Of a DNA stretch of 64,000 bases, positions 54,229 through 64,000 are shown in pieces. The stretch comes from Streptomyces formicae (GTDB lineage: Bacteria; Actinomycetota; Actinomycetes; Streptomycetales; Streptomycetaceae): NCBI RefSeq assembly GCF_002556545.1, contig NZ_CP022685.1, forward strand, positions 7,356,001 to 7,420,000. Reading direction: 5' to 3'. A program made the position numbers and the translations under genes. The notes below the pieces were generated by a model. The model did not search any database, was not told the DNA's origin, and saw only the letters and a list, made by a program, of their open reading frames with translations. How positions within the stretch are numbered: position 1 is the first letter of the stretch; the number at the start of each line of letters is the position of its first letter.

Positions 54229-54241
54229 GACTTCAGTGAAC
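54208..54241. promoter_or_regulatory. 8-bp inverted repeat at the SDR/AraC divergent region
   Basis: GTTCACTG (54208-54215), 18 bases, CAGTGAAC (54234-54241). It covers the putative SDR start region and may bind the adjacent regulator. The evidence is sequence symmetry only. Confidence 0.35.
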
Positions 54242-54308
54242 TGCCGGGCGAGCACGGGAGCCATCGCCGAGGAGCTCAGGGGCATGTGCGTGCGTCTACG
54301 CTGCCGTC

Positions 54309-55247
54309 ATGGACGTACTCGCAGGACTCCTGGAGGGCCCCCGCGCGCGGGGAGCCTTCATGATCCGCGCGCTCTTCGAGCCGCCCTGGTCCGTCCGCAT
54401 CGCGGACGAGGCGCCCCTGTCGGTCATGATCATGGTGCGCGGCAGCGCCTGGATCGTCCCCGAGGACGGCACCCGGCCCCAGCTCATCGGCCCCGGCGAC
54501 CTCGCCATCGCGCGCGGGCCCGACCACTACACCTGCGCCGACGACGTGGGCACCGCCCCGTTCGCCGAGGTCCGGCCGGGCCAGCGCTGCGTACCGCTGG
54601 ACGGCGCGCCGGTGGCCAGGTACCAGGAGCTCGGCGTGCGCGCCTGGGGCGAGTCGACCGGCAGTTCCGTGGAGATGCTGATCGGCACCTACCAGATGCA
54701 GGGCGAGCTCACGGGCCGACTGCTCGACGCGCTGCCCGCGCTGCTCGTGCTGCCCACGCGGGTGTGGGACTGCCCGCTGACCCCGCTGCTCGCCGACGAG
54801 ATGAACAGGGACGAGCCGGGCCAGGAGGTCGTGCTCGACCGCCTGCTCGACCTGCTGCTCATCGCCGCGCTGCGCGCGTGGTTCTCCCGCCCCGAGGCGG
54901 CCGCCCCCGCCTGGTACCGGGCGATGGGCGACCCGGTCGTCGGCCACGCCCTGCGCCTGCTCCAGGACGACCCCGCGCACCCCTGGACCATCGCCGGCCT
55001 CGCCGCGAAGTCGGGCGTCTCGCGGGCCGCGCTGGCCCGCAGGTTCGCGGACCTCGTGGGGGAGCCCCCGATGACGTACCTGACGAACTGGCGGCTCGCG
55101 CTCGCCGCCGACCTGCTGCGCGACAGCGAGCTGACGATCGGCTCGATAGCCCGCAGGGTCGGTTACGGCAGTTCGTTCGCCCTGTCCAGCGCCTTCAAAC
55201 GGGTCTACGGCGTCAGCCCGCAGGAGCATCGCACGCGCGCGGCGTAG
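54309..55247 (+). CDS. AraC-family regulator with cupin sensor
   Basis: A 312-aa regulator. The cupin sensor occupies ~residues 1-190 ([34 protein letters not shown]). The AraC DNA-binding domain (~residues 215-312) has two helix-turn-helices: [20 protein letters not shown] and [20 protein letters not shown] with [14 protein letters not shown]. It is divergent from the NmrA-like gene and probably controls it in response to a metabolite. Confidence 0.9.
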   Translation: MDVLAGLLEGPRARGAFMIRALFEPPWSVRIADEAPLSVMIMVRGSAWIVPEDGTRPQLIGPGDLAIARGPDHYTCADDVGTAPFAEVRPGQRCVPLDGAPVARYQELGVRAWGESTGSSVEMLIGTYQMQGELTGRLLDALPALLVLPTRVWDCPLTPLLADEMNRDEPGQEVVLDRLLDLLLIAALRAWFSRPEAAAPAWYRAMGDPVVGHALRLLQDDPAHPWTIAGLAAKSGVSRAALARRFADLVGEPPMTYLTNWRLALAADLLRDSELTIGSIARRVGYGSSFALSSAFKRVYGVSPQEHRTRAA

Positions 55248-55257
55248 CCTTTTGACC

Positions 55258-56013
55258 GTGACCGAGGAGAGCGCGTCCGGTGACGCCGTGGCCTACCGGG
55301 AGCGGCCTTCACCCCTGCTGCCCGGCGCGGTCGTGTGGACCCGGCTGGCGACGGACGGCCCGGTCGACGCCCGACCCGTGCTGCCGGACGGCTGCATGGA
55401 CCTCCTGTGGACCGAGGGCAGGCTGTTCGTCGCGGGTCCGGACACCCATGCGTACGATCCCGGCGGCGCATCGGGGCGGTACGTGGGCGTCCGTTTCTAC
55501 CCCGGCACCGCGCCCGCCTTCCTCGGCGTGCCCGCCGACGAGCTGCGCGACCGGCGCGTGGAGCTCGCCGACCTGTGGACCGGCGCCGAGGCGCGGCGGC
55601 TGGTCGAGCGGGTGGACGCCGCGCCCGACCCGATGGCCGCCCTGGAGTCGCTCGCCGCCGAGCGTGCTTCGGGCGTGCAGGCGCCCGACCCGCTCATCGC
55701 GCACGTCGTCAGATCCCTCGCGGCGGGCCGCTCGGTCGCCGCGACCGCGGCCGCCGCGGGCGTCAACGCCCGGCTGCTGCACCGGCGTTCACTGCCCGCC
55801 TTCGGCTACGGGCCCAAGACGCTCGGTCGCGTCCTGCGGTTGCAGCGGGCGCTCGCGCTCGCCCGCGCGGGCACGCCGTACGCGGCCACGGCCGCCGCCG
55901 CGGGCTTCGCCGACCAGGCCCATCTCGCCCGCGACGTCAAGGAGCTGACCGGGCTGCCGCTGACCGCGCTACTCGGCGGGGGCTCCGGGGGCTCCGGGGG
56001 CTCCGGGAGCTAG
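55258..56013 (+). CDS. AraC-family regulator, compact type
   Basis: A 251-aa regulator. The N-terminal part ([20 protein letters not shown], then [20 protein letters not shown] and [17 protein letters not shown]) is the small sensor often seen with this group, and the C-terminus holds HTH helices ([20 protein letters not shown], and [20 protein letters not shown] with VKELTGLPL). It ends in a Gly-Ser repeat whose coding DNA overlaps the convergent VOC gene. GTG 55258 is used; a TTG six bases upstream is also possible. It starts 10 bases after the preceding AraC gene. Confidence 0.85.
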   Translation: MTEESASGDAVAYRERPSPLLPGAVVWTRLATDGPVDARPVLPDGCMDLLWTEGRLFVAGPDTHAYDPGGASGRYVGVRFYPGTAPAFLGVPADELRDRRVELADLWTGAEARRLVERVDAAPDPMAALESLAAERASGVQAPDPLIAHVVRSLAAGRSVAATAAAAGVNARLLHRRSLPAFGYGPKTLGRVLRLQRALALARAGTPYAATAAAAGFADQAHLARDVKELTGLPLTALLGGGSGGSGGSGS

Positions 56014-56421
56014 CGGGGCGAAGAGGTCGACGCCGTTCCCGTCCGGGTCGAGCACGACGGCGTACCGCTGGCCCCAGGGCGCGTCCCACGGGGCCAGCTC
56101 GCTCTTGTGTCCGGCGTCCACCAGCGCGGTGTGGACCGCGTCGACCCCGGCGGCCGTGTCGCAGTGAAAGGCGAGCCCGATCCGGCCCGCGCCGGTGGGC
56201 GGCGTCCAGTCCGCCATGAAGGAGCTGACGGTGGCCTCGGTGTCGAAGGCGAGGCGCAGGCCGCCGGGGAGAGCGGTCTCCACGTGCGGCTGGTCCTCGG
56301 CGCCCGGCGGGAACTCCAGACCGAGCCTGCGGTAGAAGGCCAGCGACGCGGCCAGATCGGAGGTGACGATGCCGATCAGGTCGAAGCGAGGCGTGGGTGT
56401 GGGTGGCGGTGTGCTGTTCAT
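55969..56421 (-). CDS. VOC/glyoxalase-fold protein
   Basis: A 150-aa protein with two beta-alpha-beta-beta-beta modules: [20 protein letters not shown] and [20 protein letters not shown] with [20 protein letters not shown]. Such proteins include lyases, dioxygenases and binding proteins. Its C-terminus ([10 protein letters not shown]) comes from a DNA repeat shared in antisense with the AraC gene. The ATG at 56421 was chosen over an upstream ATG, which adds residues outside the domain. Confidence 0.82.
   Translation of the reverse strand: MNSTPPPTPTPRFDLIGIVTSDLAASLAFYRRLGLEFPPGAEDQPHVETALPGGLRLAFDTEATVSSFMADWTPPTGAGRIGLAFHCDTAAGVDAVHTALVDAGHKSELAPWDAPWGQRYAVVLDPDGNGVDLFAPLAPGAPGAPGAPAE
55977..56009. 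repeat. Short tandem repeat of gggggctcc in two overlapping gene ends
   Basis: About three and a half copies of a 9-base unit. On the plus strand it encodes GGSGGSGGS of the AraC protein, on the minus strand the APGAPGAP end of the VOC protein. The two convergent genes overlap here by 45 bases. Confidence 0.8.
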
Positions 56422-56645
56422 GGTCGCAGCGTAGGCAGCGGCGCGGCACCCGGTCTTGAAGGAAACGGACACCGCGGACGGGGCGGAACGGGCGGGTCCG
56501 TCGGCGCGTACGAGTGACGGTCTACGCCGTCCGTTGACGGACGTCTACCCTCCGCTCCGGCCCCACCAGGCAGAACGCGACCCGAAGGCGCCGGAGCCCC
56601 CCGCCTGACTGTCACCCTCCCTGAATCCCCGCTACGTTGGAAGGC

Positions 56646-57056
56646 ATGGACTATCCCGGTGACAACCGGTTGGCGGCCGCTGTCGTGACGCACCGCGGCC
56701 GCGTGCTGCTCGTGCGGCGCAGCGCCAGTGAGCGGTTCCTGCCCCGGGTGTGGGGCGTGCCGTGCGGAAAGCTGGAGCCGGACGAGAGTCCGCGCGACGG
56801 CGTCCTGCGCGAGCTGAAGGAGGAGACCGGACTGCTCGGCCAGGTGCTGCGCAAGGTCGGCGAATCGTCCTTCGTCAGCACCTACCGCGGGCACGAGGTG
56901 AAGAACTGGCAGGACAACTTCCTGATCAGGCCGCTCACCTTCGACGTGGTATTGCCCCTCGCCGATCAGGACCACCGCTGGCTGACCCCCGCCGAGCTCG
57001 GCACGGTGGAGATCGACGACTACAACCGCGAGATCGTCCGCCAGGCGTTCAGCTGA
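56646..57056 (+). CDS. Nudix hydrolase
   Basis: A 136-aa protein with a full Nudix box: GKLEPDESPRDGVLRELKEE and TGL (G-x5-E-x7-R-E-U-x-E-E-x-G-U). It hydrolyses a nucleoside diphosphate linked to another group; the substrate is unknown. The ATG at 56646 lacks a properly spaced ribosome site, but TACGTT ~12 bases upstream may give a leaderless transcript. Its last 8 bases overlap the convergent cupin gene. Confidence 0.88.
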   Translation: MDYPGDNRLAAAVVTHRGRVLLVRRSASERFLPRVWGVPCGKLEPDESPRDGVLRELKEETGLLGQVLRKVGESSFVSTYRGHEVKNWQDNFLIRPLTFDVVLPLADQDHRWLTPAELGTVEIDDYNREIVRQAFS

Positions 57057-57810
57057 GGCCGCCAGGCGTTCGACCGAGACCGATCAGGTCGGCGAGCGCG
57101 GTCAGTTCGGCCAGATAGTCCCGCACCCCGAGGGGCTTCTTCGTGACCTCCGCGGCGTGCGTGTCCGAGCCGGTGAACACGTCCGTGTACTGCCGTCGGC
57201 CCGCACCCGTCTCCAGGAACAGCGTGACCGTCGGCTCCGTCGACGCGCACCACGCGCGGTGCAGGGCGTACGACGGCAGCGCGTAGCCGCTGCCCGCCGC
57301 GTACTCGGCCGTCTGCGTGAGCCGCAGCCGCGCCCGGCCCGCGGGTTCGAGGTGCCAGTCGCCCTCCTCGCCCGACAGGGACTCCCGGTACCAGGACGCC
57401 GCGATGCCGCCGCCCGCCGACGCGGGTTCGTAGAGCTCCATGCCGAGCGCGCCCCGCACCACACAAGAGGCCAGCGGCGAACGGTGGTTGTGGATGTCCT
57501 CGCGCGCCCCCGAGCCCGGATGCCACACGTGGGCGCGCAGCATGTGCCGGGGGCCGCCGTCGATCAGGAGCAGCTTGTCGAAGCCGAGGACGTGGCGGTA
57601 CGAGAGCAGCGCGCACCCCGAGGGGTCGCCCACGCCCTCCGCCAGCTCCCGCACCAGCGGCAACAGCCGTTCGGGCGCGCCCAGTTCGGCGACGACACCG
57701 CGCGCGGCCCGTACGAGCTCCTCCTCGTCGGGGCCCTCCTGGACGTCGGACGGCCCGTCCAGGGCCCCTTCGAGGAGCCGCCTCGCGCCGTGGACGTGCC
57801 GACCACCCAA
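57049..57810 (-). CDS. Cupin-like protein of unknown function
   Basis: A 253-aa protein I cannot name. The central part resembles a cysteine-dioxygenase-like cupin: LRAHVWHPGSGAREDIHNHR with a downstream GALGMELYEP supplies possible metal-binding His-x-His and Glu, and YALPSYALHRAWCAS a later His. The TTG at 57810 follows a GGGGGAGAG ribosome site and no better start is seen. It is 45 bases downstream of the toroid membrane gene on the same strand and so is probably its operon partner. Confidence 0.6.
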   Translation of the reverse strand: MGGRHVHGARRLLEGALDGPSDVQEGPDEEELVRAARGVVAELGAPERLLPLVRELAEGVGDPSGCALLSYRHVLGFDKLLLIDGGPRHMLRAHVWHPGSGAREDIHNHRSPLASCVVRGALGMELYEPASAGGGIAASWYRESLSGEEGDWHLEPAGRARLRLTQTAEYAAGSGYALPSYALHRAWCASTEPTVTLFLETGAGRRQYTDVFTGSDTHAAEVTKKPLGVRDYLAELTALADLIGLGRTPGGLS

Positions 57811-57855
57811 TGCACTCTCCCCCTCGTCCCCGCGCGACCGCGCCGAGCCCGGGGT

Positions 57856-59358
57856 TCAGGTACCCGGCTGATACATCCATACGGCATGTGCCCGCAGCGC
57901 CGAAAGTCCCTGATAGGTCATCCACATCGGGTAGGCGAGATCGCCCCCGTCCCACGACCAGATCCCGCCCTCCTGCCGGCGCCAGACCGAGGCGGCCGCG
58001 CCCGAGAGCAGCTCCTGCCAGGCCGCCTCCTGCCCTTCGTCCGCCGCGGTCGCCACGGCGCCGGGGGTGAGCAGCGCCCGCATCACCCAGGCCGAGGCGA
58101 AGTGCCGTACGGAGAGCACCTCGTGGCGCGAGGCGTCGACCGGGTGCGGGCGACGCACCGTGTCGTGGCTGCTCTCCAGGTCCTCGCAGCCGTCGTGCGC
58201 GGGACCGGGGCAGGAGAGCAGCCAGCGCACGCCCTCCTCGCGGCTCGCGCGGGCGTTCGCGTCCTCGCCGAAGAGGCGCGCGGCCCGGTCGAGGGCGACG
58301 ACGGCCTGCGCGGTGTGCACGGACGACGGCGTGACCGCACGGCCGCGCAGCGGCGTGAGGCGGGCGCCCCAGCAGCGCCGGTGGCCGCGCGCCGGGTCGG
58401 TGACGGCGCCGTCGACGAGGGCGTCCCGCAGGATCGGCAGGGCGGGTGATTCGGGCGCGGCCCGCAGCAGACCGCGCAGCACCGTGGTGACGACGTGGGT
58501 CATCTCCACGCCCGCGGGCTCCAGTTCGCGGCTGAAGCGCGCGGTGCACCGCTCCGCCTCCGCGGCCAGGCGCTGCGGGTCGGCACCGGCCCGCGCGAGC
58601 GCGCCGAGCACGAGGGCGGTCACCTCGGGGCGGCCCACCACGCCCTGGGAGCGCGCGGCCCAGCCGCCCTCGGGAAGCCGCAGCCGCCACAGCGTCTCCA
58701 CCAGCTCCGAGGCGCGCAACCGGCCGTCGGGCGCCCCGAGTTCGAGGGCGATGTGCAGTCCGTACGCGGTGCCGGTCGCGGTCGGGCGGATCGGCGTCGG
58801 CTGCTCGTCGAGGTCGTGCGGCCAGCCGGTCAGGCGGCCGCGCAGCGGGTCGTCGAAGACGGTGAGGCGGTCGGCGAGCGTGGCGTACGAAGCGGCGGAG
58901 AGGCCGGGCAGCGGGCCGGGCCGGCCTGGTCCGGGCGCGGCAGCGGCGGCGGAAGGAGCGGCGGCCGTCCGGGGCCCGCGCGGCGAGGGCACCCCGTCGA
59001 GACCGTCACCGTCCCCGTCACCCGACCCGCCCCCGTCCTCGCCCCCTTCGCCGTCCTCCGGTCCCTGTCCCCGCGCCGCGGACCTGGCCCGGAGCAGCGC
59101 GCCCGCCAGCCAGGCGCAGGCGCCCGTGCCGACGCCGCTGACCACGGCGAGCGAGTAGCGTGCCGCGTCCCCGAACAGGCTCTCGGGCAGCAGGCCCACC
59201 AGGGCCTGGAAGACGGCGTACGCCACGGCCAGGGGCCCGAATCTGCCGAGCCACGCCACGATCCGCCCGGGCGGTGGCTCGGGCGGCGGGTCGGGCGGCA
59301 CGGGCGGCCCTGTGGGGTCTGTGCTTCCGCGCACGTGTGCTGTATGCATGAACTCCAC
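57856..59358 (-). CDS. Membrane-anchored alpha/alpha-toroid protein (prenyltransferase/squalene-cyclase-like repeats)
   Basis: A 500-aa protein, unrecognised as a whole. A Pro-rich N-terminus is followed by two hydrophobic segments (~residues 33-58 and 68-92). A Gly/Asp/Ala/Pro-rich linker (~95-150) leads to a helical domain with repeats that resemble terpene-cyclase or prenyltransferase toroids (RLPEGGWAARSQGVVGRPEV, then QEGGIWSWDGGDLAYPMWMT). No DXDD motif of squalene-hopene cyclases is visible, so a catalytic cyclase role is doubtful. It may instead bind a hydrophobic ligand or protein. A cupin gene follows in the same direction. Confidence 0.6.
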   Translation of the reverse strand: MEFMHTAHVRGSTDPTGPPVPPDPPPEPPPGRIVAWLGRFGPLAVAYAVFQALVGLLPESLFGDAARYSLAVVSGVGTGACAWLAGALLRARSAARGQGPEDGEGGEDGGGSGDGDGDGLDGVPSPRGPRTAAAPSAAAAAPGPGRPGPLPGLSAASYATLADRLTVFDDPLRGRLTGWPHDLDEQPTPIRPTATGTAYGLHIALELGAPDGRLRASELVETLWRLRLPEGGWAARSQGVVGRPEVTALVLGALARAGADPQRLAAEAERCTARFSRELEPAGVEMTHVVTTVLRGLLRAAPESPALPILRDALVDGAVTDPARGHRRCWGARLTPLRGRAVTPSSVHTAQAVVALDRAARLFGEDANARASREEGVRWLLSCPGPAHDGCEDLESSHDTVRRPHPVDASRHEVLSVRHFASAWVMRALLTPGAVATAADEGQEAAWQELLSGAAASVWRRQEGGIWSWDGGDLAYPMWMTYQGLSALRAHAVWMYQPGT

Positions 59359-59397
59359 TTACCCATCAGACATGTGTGACGAAAGGGAGTGAGCCCG

Positions 59398-60216
59398 GTG
59401 CCCGGTTCACATCCGACGTCGGACCTCGCCGGCTGGAGCAGGGCTCCGTTCACCGGAGCCGGGTTCACCCATGATGTCTATGAGAAAGGGACAGGTCCGG
59501 GCGTCGTCCTGGTTCCCGAAATTCCGGGAGCCACCCCCGAAGTCCTTGCCCTCGGCGACCATCTGGTGGAACGGGGATTCACCGTCTCGATCCCGTCCCC
59601 GTTCGGCGAGCCCGGCCGTCCGGTTTCCGTCGGATACGTGCTCGGGGTGATGGCCAGGCTCTGCGTCGCCGCCGAGTTCCGCGCCTTCGCCACGAACGCG
59701 CGCCGCCCCTTCGCCGACTACCTCCGCGCCCTCGCCCGCGACCTCGCGTCCCGCACGCCGGGACCCGGCGTCGGCGTCATCGGCATGTGCTTCACGGGCG
59801 GCTTCGCGCTCGCCGCCGCCGTGGACGACGCCGTCGTCGCCCCGGTGCTGAGCCAGCCCTCGCTCCCCTTCCCCGTCACCCCGGCCCGCCGCGTCGACCC
59901 GGGCCTGTCCCGCGCCGAGTTCGACACGGTCGTGGCCCGCGCGAGGAACGAGGGCCTGTGCGCCCTCGGCCTCCGCTTCACCCGCGACCGAGCGGTCCCG
60001 GTCGAGCGCTTCGCCACGCTCCGACGTCACCTGGGCGACGCGTTCGAGGTGATCGAACTGGACTCGGCACCGGGCAACGAGGCGGGCTTCGGCAAGAACG
60101 CGCACTCCGTCCTCACCGCCGAACTCCGCGAGACCCCGGGCCATCCCGCCCTCGCGGCGCGCGAGCGGGTGGTGGGGTTCCTGCGGGAGCGGCTCGGGCC
60201 CGGTTCCGCCGCGTGA
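59398..60216 (+). CDS. Dienelactone hydrolase-like protein
   Basis: A 272-aa alpha/beta hydrolase. The nucleophile elbow is GVIGMCFTGGF, with Cys as in dienelactone hydrolases; VVLVPEIPGATPEVLALGDH is the oxyanion region. The expected acid and His lie later (the His in FGKNAHSVLTAEL). It may hydrolyse lactones or esters of unknown origin. The GTG at 59398 has AAAGGGAG eight bases upstream and was preferred to a GTG nine bases earlier that overlaps that site. Confidence 0.8.
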   Translation: MPGSHPTSDLAGWSRAPFTGAGFTHDVYEKGTGPGVVLVPEIPGATPEVLALGDHLVERGFTVSIPSPFGEPGRPVSVGYVLGVMARLCVAAEFRAFATNARRPFADYLRALARDLASRTPGPGVGVIGMCFTGGFALAAAVDDAVVAPVLSQPSLPFPVTPARRVDPGLSRAEFDTVVARARNEGLCALGLRFTRDRAVPVERFATLRRHLGDAFEVIELDSAPGNEAGFGKNAHSVLTAELRETPGHPALAARERVVGFLRERLGPGSAA

Positions 60217-60261
60217 CGGAGACCGCCCGGGCTCCTGGGAGACGTTCCGTGACGGTGGATG

Positions 60262-63985
<3,724 letters not shown>

Positions 63986-64000
63986 GGGCGCGGGGCTGTG

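Noticed and set aside
57856..59358. Squalene-hopene cyclase
   Set aside because: No DXDD motif and few QW repeats, plus a membrane anchor and a linker not found in that enzyme.

Overview
The window is chromosomal DNA of a Streptomyces-type high-GC actinobacterium. It has very high GC with strong third-position bias, GTG and TTG starts, many apparently leaderless genes, trehalose and glycogen genes, mycothiol-type redox genes, an SAV2148-type HEPN gene, an SCO6745-type gene and the dispersed hairpins typical of Streptomyces intergenic regions. I saw no rRNA, tRNA, CRISPR array, insertion sequence or phage gene. It reads as core or near-core chromosome, not as a mobile island.

Layout. 0-10 kb: trehalose/glycogen metabolism (treZ 5' end, treY, glgX) interleaved with an FHA protein, an M14 carboxypeptidase, a short P450 and an MFS exporter. 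10-12.2 kb: a secreted copper amine oxidase split over two genes. 12.2-18.6 kb: an SAV2148-type HEPN protein, a DEDDh exonuclease, an APH-like kinase and a sugar ABC importer (two permeases, one lipoprotein, no ATPase). 18.6-24.8 kb: a NarL-type two-component pair divergent from an MMPL transporter and a lipoprotein tripeptidyl-aminopeptidase-like hydrolase. 24.8-30.2 kb: three regulator/resistance units, namely an HTH regulator with a DHA2 exporter, a MarR regulator with a membrane protein, and a macrolide-type glycosyltransferase. 30.2-37.7 kb: a CDP-alcohol phosphatidyltransferase behind iterated GTAACGC boxes, a second MMPL protein, a secreted subtilisin-like protease and small stress or housekeeping genes.

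37.7-48.2 kb is the functional centre: a leftward sulfur-assimilation operon. It begins with a 27-codon leader peptide ending in Cys codons, followed by sulfite reductase, a 59-aa zinc-ribbon protein, APS reductase, APS kinase, sulfate adenylyltransferase CysD/CysN, a sulfonate-type ABC importer and a CbiX-type chelatase that can supply siroheme for the reductase. The leader RNA shows mutually exclusive stems, which suggests cysteine-responsive attenuation.

48.2-64 kb: a GNAT protein, a GAF regulator, an AidB-like acyl-CoA dehydrogenase divergent from a BrkB-family membrane protein, an SDR/AraC divergent pair, an AraC/VOC convergent pair, a Nudix hydrolase, an unrecognised pair (membrane-anchored alpha/alpha-toroid protein plus cupin), a dienelactone-hydrolase-like protein, a GH2 beta-galactosidase and a PNPOx-fold protein. 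Convergent gene pairs are repeatedly separated by two families of hairpin repeats that probably act as bidirectional terminators.
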